The notes under the pieces are model-generated. The model saw only the letters and a list, made by a program, of their open reading frames with translations, did no database searches and was not told where the DNA came from. DNA of 39,932 nucleotides from Bacteroidales bacterium (lineage in GTDB: Bacteria; Bacteroidota; Bacteroidia; Bacteroidales; Bacteroidaceae), in the NCBI GenBank assembly GCA_029227175.1, contig JAQXZK010000143.1, forward strand, positions 1 to 39,932. The letters are read 5' to 3'. Shown piece by piece: positions 31,466 through 39,932 of this stretch. Within the stretch, counting starts at the first letter, position 1. The number at the start of each line of letters is the position of its first letter. The position numbers and the translations under genes are program-made.

Positions 31466-31885
31466 ATGTTAAAAGAAATACTCTTTATCTCCGGAAAACC
31501 AGGATTATATAAACTCATCTCTTCCGGCAAAAACATGTTCATCGTAGAATCGCTGGCTGACAAGAAACGTATGCCAGCCTACCCACACGATAAAATCATG
31601 TCACTGGGCGAGATAGCCATGTACACAGATGCAGACGACATCCCACTGTCTACCGTGCTGACCAATCTCCGCAACCTCGAGAACGGAGCAGCCGCAAGCA
31701 TCAACCCCAAAACGGCCACTACAGACAGCCTGTATGACTACATGGGCAAGGTCCTCCCGTCATTTGACCGCGATCGCGTTCATGCTACCGACATCAAGCG
31801 GCTCATTCAGTGGTATAACATACTCATAGCTGCAGGCTTCACCGAGTTTGAAAAGCAAGAAGACACCGAGCCGGAAGCCGAATAA
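31466..31885 (+). CDS. DUF5606-family protein
   Basis: This 139-residue conserved Bacteroidota protein, which begins MLKEILFISGKPGLYKLISSGKNMFIVESL, matches the DUF5606 family. The first 50 residues form an SH3-like small beta domain; the rest is helical, ending in an acidic tail (QEDTEPEAE). It lies directly after coaE, with a 14-nt gap, in the order nusB-yajC-ybbR-coaE-DUF5606 typical of the phylum. A molecular role is unknown. A large palindrome lies 35 nt downstream. Confidence 0.9.
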   Translation: MLKEILFISGKPGLYKLISSGKNMFIVESLADKKRMPAYPHDKIMSLGEIAMYTDADDIPLSTVLTNLRNLENGAAASINPKTATTDSLYDYMGKVLPSFDRDRVHATDIKRLIQWYNILIAAGFTEFEKQEDTEPEAE

Positions 31886-31920
31886 AAACCAAAGACACAC
31901 ACTCCGGTAAAACATACCAA

Positions 31921-31954
31921 GAGGCTCCTGCCGCTACGTAGCGGCAGGAGCCTC
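31921..31954 (+). terminator. 34-bp perfect palindrome, likely transcript end
   Basis: GAGGCTCCTGCCGCTAC (31921-31937) is directly followed by its exact reverse complement (31938-31954), giving a 17-bp arm pair with no spacer. It is followed by CTTCTTCTTCC, not a pure T-run, so it is a weak intrinsic terminator but a strong hairpin. Confidence 0.7.
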
Positions 31955-32045
31955 TTCTTCTTCCTTCACCAGCCCACCGTTTATACCCCGAATCGAACAA
32001 GATTTATATCAAAATCAGGCCAGTAAAAAATCAGGGAGAGACGAA

Positions 32046-32104
32046 AAAAAAAGGAGGGGGTATGGAAGACAAAAAAAAAGCAAGTTTTTTTTGTCTTCCA
32101 TACC
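32046..32104 (-). terminator. terminator after the alginate-lyase-family gene
   Basis: A 20-bp perfect stem (32059-32078 with 32085-32104), GGTATGGAAGAC plus eight As against its complement, closes on a 6-nt loop. A long T-run follows on the minus strand. It begins only 4 nt past the stop at 32109. Confidence 0.8.
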
Positions 32105-32108
32105 TCTC

Positions 32109-33275
32109 TTACAGCCAGATCAGGGGATTGCGAATAGGCAGATTGCGGATTACTTCTTCGTTCGTGGGGAAGTGGTTGTACTTCTCCCATACCTTATAAT
32201 ACTTCTTGTCTCCAAAGGCTTTCCAGGCGAAGAGATAGGCAGGCTGTGCCACGGGCCACTCGTCCCAGTACATTACGTCCTTCCGGAAGGGCCACTTCTC
32301 TTTGTCGTCGACATAGGGATACATGTAGTCGACTGCCTTACGCATGCACTTTCCGTCGGCAGTAGTATAGGTCCAGAGGTTGTCTTCAGGAGTGGAGAGA
32401 ATCTGGCAGAGCACGGCCATCGCATCTAAATTGAACAGGGAGTAGCCATAGGGCTTGGTACGCGCCAATTCCTGAGGGAAACTTCCGTCCTCGGCCATCT
32501 GGCTGACCATGAACACCTGTTTGAACTGTCTTCTGCAGAAGTGCAGCATCTCCTGATTGCCGACAAACCTGGCAAAGGCAGCCACCTGCATGGCCCAACA
32601 GGTGCCATGGTTATTTTTTGCCTTCATCTCGTCTATGCCATACGGATGGGAGGATAGCCAGGCGATGTAGTCTCTGAACCACTGTTTCGTGTCGCGCAGG
32701 TCGGCCTCGGAGAGCGCGCCCCGCTCTTCCAGCCGCAGAAGCGACTGGGTGACCTCCATGAGATGAATGGTGTCGATAATGCCGATGCCACGACCTGTAA
32801 CACGCCCCTTGATGGCCTGTGCGTAGAGCAGGCTGGGGTTCATGCGCGTGTCGGGTTGTACGAACCAGGCCCGCACGTGTTTCATGATGCCTTCGACATA
32901 CCGGTGGTCGCCCGTAATGAGATAGGCCGATGTGAGGTTGGCCACAATCGTGCTAAAGCGTATCATGGCATGACGATGGGCTACAAAGTTGTCGGGATTT
33001 GTTTCTCCGTCGCGACGGATGTAGGGGCCATCAGGATTTTTGGGGTCTGGCCACCAGTAGTCTCCCTCCGAGTAAAAGTCGTGTATCGTTCCGGCACTGC
33101 GCGTTGCCCGGAAGGAGGTTACTGTCTGAGGTTCGGCGACCAGATTCTGTCCGGCCTGCGCCAGGATGTTTTTCTTCAGAGCCGAAGTAGGCTTACCGCC
33201 TGCTGCCCACAATGCTGTCGAGGCCAATAGGCACAAGAGGAAGGCGAGAAAGGGCGAATATGTTTCTTTCTTCAT
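32109..33275 (-). CDS. alginate-lyase-family enzyme (PL5/PL38-like), secreted
   Basis: This 388-residue protein has a signal peptide (FLAFLLCLLASTALWAAGG) and an all-helical (alpha/alpha)n toroid typical of the alginate lyase Pfam family. Marks are FYSEGDYWWPDPKNPDGPYIRRDGE near 68 and KNNHGTCWAMQVAAFARF near 220, where the Asn-His pair is the expected neutralising and catalytic region. The C-terminal WPVAQPAYLFAWKAF is also typical. It probably cleaves an acidic polysaccharide by beta-elimination in the periplasm, but alginate, glucuronan or glycosaminoglycan cannot be told apart. It lies 59 nt after the PL8 gene stop, so they form one operon. Confidence 0.87.
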   Translation of the reverse strand: MKKETYSPFLAFLLCLLASTALWAAGGKPTSALKKNILAQAGQNLVAEPQTVTSFRATRSAGTIHDFYSEGDYWWPDPKNPDGPYIRRDGETNPDNFVAHRHAMIRFSTIVANLTSAYLITGDHRYVEGIMKHVRAWFVQPDTRMNPSLLYAQAIKGRVTGRGIGIIDTIHLMEVTQSLLRLEERGALSEADLRDTKQWFRDYIAWLSSHPYGIDEMKAKNNHGTCWAMQVAAFARFVGNQEMLHFCRRQFKQVFMVSQMAEDGSFPQELARTKPYGYSLFNLDAMAVLCQILSTPEDNLWTYTTADGKCMRKAVDYMYPYVDDKEKWPFRKDVMYWDEWPVAQPAYLFAWKAFGDKKYYKVWEKYNHFPTNEEVIRNLPIRNPLIWL

Positions 33276-33334
33276 ATATATATATATGTATAGTGGGTTC
33301 GATGTTTTTTTCTGACGGGTTGTGTCCTTTCCCC

Positions 33335-35452
33335 TTACAGTCTGAATGGCTTTTCAAGCAGGGTCTTCAGGTTCTTTCCGTCTTTCTCTACGTAATAGAT
33401 GCCCGGTGTCTTTACCTCGTAGGCTTTTCCCCATACTTTCAGTGTAGTGGCCTCGTAGGCTGCAATCCAACAACCCTTTCCGGCGGCCTTGGCCATGACT
33501 ATCTGTGCCACTTCGTCGTTACGCACTACTTTCACGTCCTTGAAAGACATCTTTCGCAAGGCTTCTTTCGTGGTTTGCGGTACGACGATGTAGAGGTAGG
33601 AGGCTCCGCAAGGTTGAGTTCCGTGAAGCAGGTGTATGTCGACAACCTTGTTTGTCTGTACCTCGGGCGTGTACATGCCCATGACGTCACACCACCGTGC
33701 GCTGCGTTCTTCGGCCATTGCCACACAAGGGTTCTGCCCCATGATGATGTAAGCGGTATGGTTATGGAAAAAGCGTACTTCCTGTTGTTCTACGGTCACC
33801 TCCTCGGTCACCGGTGTCCAGGCGTTCTTTTGCCACATCTCCAGGTCGCCTCTCTGCAAGCACTGTTCGACGCCCGTGTAGACCAGTGCCGTCGAGTCGG
33901 AGCGGATTCCATTACCCAGGCACAAGACGTAGTCGTCGGTCATGAGCCACGCCTTGTAAGCGGTCAGTCCGTCGCGCACGATTTCCATGGCCGACATACC
34001 GATTTTCCCATCGGTCAGTCCGCCGACCTTGGCCGATGTATTGTTGCTCCAATTCATGGAGGCCAACTGTGCCTTTGCCTCGGCCAACTGTTCGGTGGTG
34101 AGTTGCTGTGGATGCTTCACCTTGGACGTCAAGACGTCTCGGTTCAGACCGGGTGACATCGGCTTGTAATAGGGATTCTCATAGGAGGTTACACCCGGAA
34201 TCCGGTCCCAATACCAATAGGGGAAGATGTTGCGGTACTCGTCTCCCGTCTGATAGAAGAATGTGGCGCCATCGCCCATGAACTTTCCCTTCAGGTTGTC
34301 TTCATTGACCAATTCTGACCCCTTCACCCGGCTTGACGACATCTTTATGGAAGCCATCCAGTCCTTGCTGCGGTGTACGGTGTAGTCCGAGTCGTCAAAA
34401 TGCTTCTGTCCGACCAACGGATTGCCCACTCTCGGGAAGCCTCCGATGCCAAACGCCTCGGAAGCAAAAGCCAGGCTATAGGCCTTGTGCAACTGGGTAT
34501 TGTGGAAGAACTGGCGTCCCAAGGAACTGACATCCATTCGCCTGTTCCAAATCACCCACTTGTATCCCTTATTGATTAAAGAAGTCAAGATATCAACCTG
34601 ACCGTCACTAAACTGGAAAGAAGTGCCCTTGAACACTCCATAGTAGAACGCCATGCCCGAGATAAACGACAGGCCGTAGTTTCCAAACTGCAACTGAGGG
34701 CCATGTTGATGAAAACTCCAGTCATTCTTGATACCCTCCGTTTGTCCGGTGACAATCTCGGAGGCAATGACATCCCTCGCCTGACGGACCAACTGCTCGT
34801 CTCTCTGGAGGATAGCCCTCATCAGTACATTTCCGGCCAGCCACACCTTGTTCTGTCCTGTCATGCCAAACTTTGCACGTTGCATCACCTCAACGGCGGC
34901 TTGCCTCTCCTCGGCTGTGAGATAGTCATCAAAGAGCACGAAGGCAGAACCCATCGTTCGCGGGATGCCGATTTGATTGTACCACCAATTCAGGCAGACG
35001 GGCTTTGTCGTGAACCAATAGTTCATCGCACGTCTGATCATCGCCTCAATCTCCTTGGACTGATAGTATTTGCTGCTTGGGTCGGCAAATAGTTTGGCCA
35101 ACTCCAGCAAGCGGTCGGCATGCACCTTCGGCTCCCAACCCGAGCGTTTCTTATCGGCATAGTTCACGTCGTCCCACGAGCCGTCGGCCTTGAAGTGGGA
35201 ACGTATCCTTGACAATTTCTCCTCCGTTGTAGGATATTTCTGGTGCAGCTCCACCACCACCTGGTCCGACACCTCCACTTCCGGCTCAACCTTCATCAGG
35301 TCGTGCTTCAGCGAATCATTCGGTTCTCCTGCAATCAATAAAGACTGGTAATTCTTCTTCAACCTGGTAAGGTCCTGACTGTCTGTAGCAAAGGCTACCG
35401 TGCTCATGGTCATCAACAAAAATGAGACGAGCAAACGAACATTGTTTTTCAT
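33335..35452 (-). CDS. polysaccharide lyase family 8 (hyaluronate/chondroitin-type)
   Basis: This 705-residue enzyme starts at ATG 35452, which gives a clean signal peptide (MKNNVRLLVSFLLMTMSTVAFA). The N-terminal toroid (about 25-350) contains NWWYNQIGIPR near 155 and the catalytic block NDWSFHQHGPQLQFGNYG near 243, with His and Tyr of the PL8 type. A super-sandwich beta domain follows (about 350-600, including GDGATFFYQTGDEYRNIFPYWYWDRIPG), then a small beta domain. Such enzymes cut hyaluronan, chondroitin or xanthan by beta-elimination. The substrate is unresolved. It leads a two-gene cassette with the alginate-lyase-family gene; no SusC/SusD, regulator or sulfatase is next to it. Confidence 0.9.
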   Translation of the reverse strand: MKNNVRLLVSFLLMTMSTVAFATDSQDLTRLKKNYQSLLIAGEPNDSLKHDLMKVEPEVEVSDQVVVELHQKYPTTEEKLSRIRSHFKADGSWDDVNYADKKRSGWEPKVHADRLLELAKLFADPSSKYYQSKEIEAMIRRAMNYWFTTKPVCLNWWYNQIGIPRTMGSAFVLFDDYLTAEERQAAVEVMQRAKFGMTGQNKVWLAGNVLMRAILQRDEQLVRQARDVIASEIVTGQTEGIKNDWSFHQHGPQLQFGNYGLSFISGMAFYYGVFKGTSFQFSDGQVDILTSLINKGYKWVIWNRRMDVSSLGRQFFHNTQLHKAYSLAFASEAFGIGGFPRVGNPLVGQKHFDDSDYTVHRSKDWMASIKMSSSRVKGSELVNEDNLKGKFMGDGATFFYQTGDEYRNIFPYWYWDRIPGVTSYENPYYKPMSPGLNRDVLTSKVKHPQQLTTEQLAEAKAQLASMNWSNNTSAKVGGLTDGKIGMSAMEIVRDGLTAYKAWLMTDDYVLCLGNGIRSDSTALVYTGVEQCLQRGDLEMWQKNAWTPVTEEVTVEQQEVRFFHNHTAYIIMGQNPCVAMAEERSARWCDVMGMYTPEVQTNKVVDIHLLHGTQPCGASYLYIVVPQTTKEALRKMSFKDVKVVRNDEVAQIVMAKAAGKGCWIAAYEATTLKVWGKAYEVKTPGIYYVEKDGKNLKTLLEKPFRL

Positions 35453-35484
35453 TAGTATTACTTTTAGCGTTTTCTGATTTTTAT

Positions 35485-35515
35485 ACAAAGATACAACTAA
35501 GCCTTAATTTGGCAA
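35485..35515 (-). promoter_or_regulatory. promoter of the lyase cassette
   Basis: Minus-strand TATCTTTGT (35485-35493) is an exact -7 match, preceded by a TTG at 19-20 nt (within CCTTG). The leader to the ATG at 35452 is about 25 nt. Confidence 0.65.
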
Positions 35516-35576
35516 GGAAATCCGTCAGAAATTAGCCCAAATCGGTCGTTTCGACCTGATACCGACGAGGGAATAT

Positions 35577-37946
35577 TCACGCTCCCCTGCCGTCCTCGCC
35601 GCCTCGAGCAAGCAACGCCATAACGCCTGCCCCCACAAAGACAAGCCAAACAATCCACGTACCCACAGGCATTTCCCCACCACCATAGGAGTGAAGACCG
35701 GAAAAGAAATAGTTTACTCCCCAGTACGTCATCACGACCGACAAGGCTGCATACACCGACATGACAGCAAAGGCATAGTCACCGCACTTCCACGGCAAGA
35801 AACGCGTGTGAAGTACAATCGCATACACCAGCATCGTAATCAAAGCCCACGTCTCCTTCGGGTCCCAGCCCCAGTATCGTCCCCACGACTCGTTGGCCCA
35901 TACCGCCCCCAGGAAGATGCCCGCAGTAAGCAGGAAAAGACCTATATACATGGACAGTTCGCCGATGACACGCAAAACGGCAAGCCGGCTCCCGAGTTGA
36001 GCGTTCCACCGTCCGGCTATCATGAGCACGAGCGATAACAACCCCAACAGGAAACTCATGCCAAAGAAACCGTAACTGGCCGTAATCACTGCCACATGTA
36101 TCATGAGCCAATAAGACTTCAGCACCGGCACCAGTGGCGTTATCTCGGGGTCCATAAAGTTCAGGTTGGAGACAAACAGCAGTATACCGGCAAAGAATAC
36201 CGCAGAAGAGAAGGCCAAGGCCGAACGACGCACGAAGAGCAGTCCACACGACACCGTTGCCCACGCCACATAAACCATCGTCTCGTAAGCGTTTGACCAA
36301 GGAGCCCGTCCGGCGATGTACCAACGCAAGGCCAAGCCAAACGTATGCCAAAGGAAGAGACATACAGCCAGACCCACGAGAACTTTTAATCCCTTTCTCT
36401 GCCAGGGTCTGCCCAACAGGAGAAGGACAATGCTCATGACCAACAGGCACAGTCCCACCGACATATATCCTACCGCCGAGACGAAGAATATGCGAGCCTT
36501 GTTATAAAACAACTCACCTCGTATATGCTTCTCCGAGGGGAGTTCCTCTGTCACATACCGCTGCTGAAGGGAACCGAGCCCGTTCATCAGTTTGTCCGCC
36601 ATCTCCGGATTCCGCTGTTGCAGAACGGCATCCGCATACATCGGAAGAAACCGTGCCACCAGCAACGAGTCCTCTCCACGGAAGCAGGAGAGGTCATCGG
36701 CGGCCGTACACCAGGAACCGTCCAGAGTCGGGAAAAACGCCAGGAGTTCCCCTCTCATCAAGGCATAGAAGATGTTGGCCTTCTCGTCCAGTTTCAGCAG
36801 GTTTCGTTCCTCCTTTGTCCGCCTGTCCACTGCACGGGCATACACCTGCTCCACCCTTTCGGCAAGCCGGTACCCCCCCTGTTCGTCAAAAAGGGCGGCA
36901 AACGGAATCCTTTTCTCTACCGGTATGCCCATATGCAATGCCAAGGTCTTGTCCGATTGACGCAATAGAGGCACCTCTGACCAGTAGGCCGGGTCCAGCA
37001 CAATGCCTAATATCACCTGTTCGGGAGCCAGCCCCTCAAACTCCACTTCCCGACAGAATTTGCGCAGGAGAGTCGACGCATACGTGTTGAACGGCTCTAT
37101 GCGCCCTTCTCCGGAGCGGACGAGCATCATCGACCAACGCTCCACCTGCGCCTGGGGTATCGTATGAAGAGGCATCTCGCCACCTGTCTCTGCCGCCACC
37201 GCGGAGAGCGGGAACAGACACGCCAAGAGCCAGGCATGTCCCTTGAGCTTCGAGCACAAGAGGCGGAAATGCGAACGGCGGTCCAAGATTGTCCATAACA
37301 TACCTGTCAGGAGCAAGACATATCCCGCATATGTAATGCCCATCCCCCAAGGGTCGTGGTTCACGGTAAGTATCGTACCCATCTCGTCCCCGTCGTAGGA
37401 AGACTGGAATATCCGATAGCCTTGTACCGTCGCCACATTATTCATGTATATATGAGCCTTGCGCCTTTCTCCTTCATGCTTGATGACCACAAAACTCTCG
37501 TACGAGGAGGGACTGTTCGAACCCGGATAACGCACCAGCCTGAAGTCCTCTAACAGAATACGGAACGGCAAACGGTCTATCACCTGCCCCCGGCTGTCGC
37601 ACAAGACATCGCTCTCCTCTCCTTCCCGGATATGAATCTGTCCTACGACACCCGAGACGGCGGTCACCCACGCTCCGAGTAGAATCACCACGAAGGCTAC
37701 ATGCAACAGCAACGGTCCTATGCGTCGTCCCTTCCACATCTGCCGATGCCAACTCATAGCCAGAAACTGTATCACGAGCACAAGCAAAAGAAGGTAGCAC
37801 AATGGCTGGTTATAGACCAACTTCCGTGCCATCGCTGTGCCGCAGATATTCTCCACGAACGTAGCGAATGCCAACAACAAGGCATAAAGTCCCGTCAAGG
37901 AAAAGGCACATTTCCACGAGAGAAAAACGCGTTTACAGAAAGTCAT
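35577..37946 (-). CDS. ccsBA: fused cytochrome c biogenesis protein CcsBA (ResB-CcsA)
   Basis: CcsBA exports heme and attaches it to apocytochromes c (System II). The roughly 789-residue protein joins a ResB-like half (about 1-235, with four membrane segments and a periplasmic loop) to a periplasmic stretch of about 200 residues and a CcsA half (about 480-780). The CcsA half holds the heme-binding WWD motif WGRYWGWDPKETWAL near 690. His residues flanking it, such as SYWLMIHVAVITASYGFFG near 615, are typical external heme ligands. I took the ATG at 37946; a TTG at 37961 adds five residues. It starts about 20 nt after the acyl-CoA synthetase stop. No cytochrome gene is in view. Confidence 0.93.
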   Translation of the reverse strand: MTFCKRVFLSWKCAFSLTGLYALLLAFATFVENICGTAMARKLVYNQPLCYLLLLVLVIQFLAMSWHRQMWKGRRIGPLLLHVAFVVILLGAWVTAVSGVVGQIHIREGEESDVLCDSRGQVIDRLPFRILLEDFRLVRYPGSNSPSSYESFVVIKHEGERRKAHIYMNNVATVQGYRIFQSSYDGDEMGTILTVNHDPWGMGITYAGYVLLLTGMLWTILDRRSHFRLLCSKLKGHAWLLACLFPLSAVAAETGGEMPLHTIPQAQVERWSMMLVRSGEGRIEPFNTYASTLLRKFCREVEFEGLAPEQVILGIVLDPAYWSEVPLLRQSDKTLALHMGIPVEKRIPFAALFDEQGGYRLAERVEQVYARAVDRRTKEERNLLKLDEKANIFYALMRGELLAFFPTLDGSWCTAADDLSCFRGEDSLLVARFLPMYADAVLQQRNPEMADKLMNGLGSLQQRYVTEELPSEKHIRGELFYNKARIFFVSAVGYMSVGLCLLVMSIVLLLLGRPWQRKGLKVLVGLAVCLFLWHTFGLALRWYIAGRAPWSNAYETMVYVAWATVSCGLLFVRRSALAFSSAVFFAGILLFVSNLNFMDPEITPLVPVLKSYWLMIHVAVITASYGFFGMSFLLGLLSLVLMIAGRWNAQLGSRLAVLRVIGELSMYIGLFLLTAGIFLGAVWANESWGRYWGWDPKETWALITMLVYAIVLHTRFLPWKCGDYAFAVMSVYAALSVVMTYWGVNYFFSGLHSYGGGEMPVGTWIVWLVFVGAGVMALLARGGEDGRGA

Positions 37947-37967
37947 GAGCCAGATTCCCAAGGGCAG

Positions 37968-39776
37968 TTACTCGTACATTTTATCAATCAAATCCTTGTA
38001 TTTCTCGGCCACCACCGGTCGTTTCACCTTCAACGTGTTCGTCAGCACCCCACTCTCCATGGTAAACGGTTCAGGGAGCAACGTGATGCGCTTCACCTTT
38101 TCATAGGCAGCCATCTGCTGTTGCAGGGTGTCCATGCGGTGGAATATCATTTCCTTAACTCTTTCGTTGGCCACCAACTGCCTGATATCGGCATAAGGGA
38201 TGCCGTTCTCGTCGGCATAACGGGCCACCTCCTCGTAATTAGGGATGACGAGTGCCGAAACAAACTTCCGCTTATCGGCAATAATCACCACCTGGTCAAT
38301 GTATTTATCGACACAGAAGAGTCCCTCGAGTACCTGTGGAGCAATATACTTCCCGTTAGACGTCTTGAAAAGGTCTTTGATGCGGTCTGTGATATACAAT
38401 TCACCCTCCTTGATGTAGCCGGCATCGCCGGTGTGGAAATAACCGTCCTCGTCAAAGGCCGCCTTCGTTGCCTCCGGCTTCCGGTAGTATCCGTGCGTGA
38501 TACTTGCCGCCCGAACCATTATTTCGTCATTCTCTCCTATCTTCACCTCGATACCCGGAAGCGGACGCCCGATAGAGCCTACCGATATCTTTCCGTAGGC
38601 ACACGAAACCGTAGCGCTTGACTCCGTCAACCCATAACCCGGAATCAGGTTGATGCCTACCGAACGGATAAACTCCTGAATAGCGGGAGGAATTGCAGCC
38701 CCAGCAACAGGAAAGAACACCCCGTTTTCAAGCCCGATGGCCTTCTTCAGCATGCGGAAGATACTTTTCTCGTACATCTTGTATTTCAAGGTAAGCATCA
38801 TCGAAGGGTGCTTCCCGCGGTCGAGGTAGTCAAGATTATATGCCTTGCCTACCTTCAACGCCTCGGATATAATTTTCTGCAACATGGGCGAGAAACCGAC
38901 GATCTTTGCCTGCACCCCATCGTACACCTTCTCCCAGAAACGTGGGACGGCACACATCATCGTGGGGCGCACCTCTTGGATAGAACGCAATATCTCATGA
39001 GGGTCACGATTCACGCAAATCTGCACGCCTGCTTCCATACACAGATAGGTCCATCCCCGCTCAAAGACATGGGTCAGCGGCAGGAAGTCCATAGAGCGTT
39101 GACCGGGTAAGAAAAGATGCTGCCCCAGCACCTCATAATGCGACTTGAACTGTGCCATCCAGCACGAGTGATGTATCATCACGCCTTTCGGATCGCCGGT
39201 TGTTCCGGACGTGTAAAGGATATTGGCTATATCAGTCTCACACAACTCAGTCTTCCGCTCCTGTAATGTTTTCTTGTCTGCATCCGAGACCTCTCCGGCC
39301 ACAAAATCGGCGAAGTAGACCGAGATGGAATCATGCGGAGCCTTCTTTACCTTCTTGTCGAAAATAATAATCTTCTCCAACGTGGGACACAACGGAATCA
39401 CCCTCATAGCCACATCATACTGGTGTTGCTCACCTACAAACAAAAGCCTTACCGAGGCATCATTCAGGATATAGGTCACCTGAGACTCCGAACTGGTGGC
39501 ATAAAGCGGAATGGTAACCGCCCTCATGTCAAAAGCCGCAAAATCTGTTATCAGGCTCTCGGGCATGTTCTGCGTAAAGACGGCCATATTTTCCTGCACC
39601 TCCACCCGCTCGGCAATCAGCCTGCAAGCCAAAGCGTCGGCCTGTCGAGCAAAATCCCTCCAGCAGACAGGTAGCCAGATGCCCTTTTCATCGTCGCGAT
39701 AACTCAGCACCACTTCCTGTCCCGCACATTTGGCCTTCTCATCGGCCAGCCTGCCCAAATGATAATACTCACGCAT
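37968..39776 (-). CDS. long-chain acyl-CoA synthetase (AMP-forming)
   Basis: This 602-residue enzyme activates fatty acids to acyl-CoA by way of an acyl-adenylate. The P-loop-like motif YTSGTTGDPKGVMIHH lies near residue 188, the LTHVFERGWTY linker near 235, GYGLTESSATV near 395 and the hinge DRIKDLFKTSNGKYIAPQ near 488 with its catalytic Lys. The length is standard for Bacteroidota long-chain ligases. There is no signal peptide. The ATG at 39776 follows a -7 element at 39809. Co-transcription with ccsBA is likely from the short gap. Confidence 0.95.
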   Translation of the reverse strand: MREYYHLGRLADEKAKCAGQEVVLSYRDDEKGIWLPVCWRDFARQADALACRLIAERVEVQENMAVFTQNMPESLITDFAAFDMRAVTIPLYATSSESQVTYILNDASVRLLFVGEQHQYDVAMRVIPLCPTLEKIIIFDKKVKKAPHDSISVYFADFVAGEVSDADKKTLQERKTELCETDIANILYTSGTTGDPKGVMIHHSCWMAQFKSHYEVLGQHLFLPGQRSMDFLPLTHVFERGWTYLCMEAGVQICVNRDPHEILRSIQEVRPTMMCAVPRFWEKVYDGVQAKIVGFSPMLQKIISEALKVGKAYNLDYLDRGKHPSMMLTLKYKMYEKSIFRMLKKAIGLENGVFFPVAGAAIPPAIQEFIRSVGINLIPGYGLTESSATVSCAYGKISVGSIGRPLPGIEVKIGENDEIMVRAASITHGYYRKPEATKAAFDEDGYFHTGDAGYIKEGELYITDRIKDLFKTSNGKYIAPQVLEGLFCVDKYIDQVVIIADKRKFVSALVIPNYEEVARYADENGIPYADIRQLVANERVKEMIFHRMDTLQQQMAAYEKVKRITLLPEPFTMESGVLTNTLKVKRPVVAEKYKDLIDKMYE

Positions 39777-39808
39777 GATAATCTGTTTTTTACGTCACTT
39801 TGATGAAC

Positions 39809-39817
39809 ACAAAGATA
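39809..39817 (-). promoter_or_regulatory. -7 element of the acyl-CoA synthetase / ccsBA transcript
   Basis: Minus-strand TATCTTTGT is an exact TAnnTTTGT match 33 nt upstream of the ATG at 39776. No -33 TTTG is seen at the standard spacing. The remaining bases up to 39932 show no gene. Confidence 0.55.
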
Positions 39818-39932
39818 TTTCTTTTCCCATTAATTTGTACCCCTTTCTCGATTTTATCTGTAAGTTTGTACCATGAAGTTACGAAAAGAGTGTAATTTAT
39901 TGGAAATGAGCGTAGGTTAATTGCTCTTGATA

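Noticed and set aside
33276..33300. TA-dinucleotide run before the alginate-lyase-family gene as a promoter
   Set aside because: It lacks the TAnnTTTG element and lies in a short operon gap; it looks like a simple AT-rich tract.
33212..34156. 314-codon plus-strand frame
   Set aside because: Antisense shadow of the PL8 lyase gene, whose signal peptide and catalytic motifs are clear.
37701..38621. 306-codon plus-strand frame
   Set aside because: Antisense shadow spanning the ccsBA and acyl-CoA synthetase junction.

Overview
The window looks like a chromosomal core segment from a member of the Bacteroidales (Bacteroidota), probably a gut-type relative of Bacteroides, Prevotella or Paraprevotella. 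I cannot place the genus. The evidence is: many intergenic copies of the Bacteroidota -7 promoter element TAnnTTTG(C/T), some with a TTTG -33 box 19-20 nt upstream; no strong Shine-Dalgarno sequences; a nusB-yajC-ybbR-coaE-DUF5606 cluster; a small histone H1-like protein; a DPP III peptidase with the HECLGH motif; and a sodium-pumping methylmalonyl-CoA decarboxylase operon. There is no phage, IS element, integrase or CRISPR array.

Layout. 1-780: a 42-bp tandem repeat that may encode a small repetitive peptide, then gene-free DNA with plus-strand terminator-like hairpins. 781-5604: tRNA-Trp, a uracil-DNA-glycosylase-fold protein, an unrecognised conserved protein, an AGCS amino-acid/Na+ symporter, an H1-like protein, an OmpA-family protein and tRNA-Leu. 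5734-13339: YugP-type protease, purA, a Fur-family regulator, an AlkD-like protein, DPP III, a short AraC-type regulator and PepD. 13402-17238: a lipoprotein, then divergently the CCA-adding enzyme, a phosphoesterase and MenA. 17239-17745: a gene-free stretch with two short-period repeat arrays. 17746-22337: the mce-mmdA-mmdD-mmdC-mmdB operon on the minus strand, which turns methylmalonyl-CoA into propionyl-CoA while exporting Na+. Its biotin carrier has two biotinyl domains. 22660-26368: a CPA2 antiporter, a HIT protein and a Gfo/Idh/MocA oxidoreductase. 26483-28197: an HslR-like S4 protein, pth and rplY, with a structured leader before rplY. 28452-31885: nusB, yajC, ybbR, coaE and DUF5606. 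32109-35452: a two-gene polysaccharide-lyase cassette (PL8 plus an alginate-lyase-family enzyme). 35577-39776: a fused cytochrome c biogenesis protein (CcsBA) and a long-chain acyl-CoA synthetase.

How the genes work together. Most are housekeeping. The methylmalonyl-CoA operon, MenA (menaquinone for fumarate respiration), CcsBA (c-type cytochromes) and the Na+-linked symporter fit an anaerobe that respires fumarate and gains a sodium gradient from the succinate-to-propionate route. Neither tRNA gene encodes its 3' CCA, which matches the CCA-adding enzyme at 14402.

I saw no clear new defence or mobile system. The most unusual observations are the double-biotinyl carrier, the 42-bp repeat whose changes follow a codon frame, the arrays with about 11-bp periodicity near 17.3-17.6 kb, the two-hairpin rplY leader and the isolated PL8/alginate-lyase pair.
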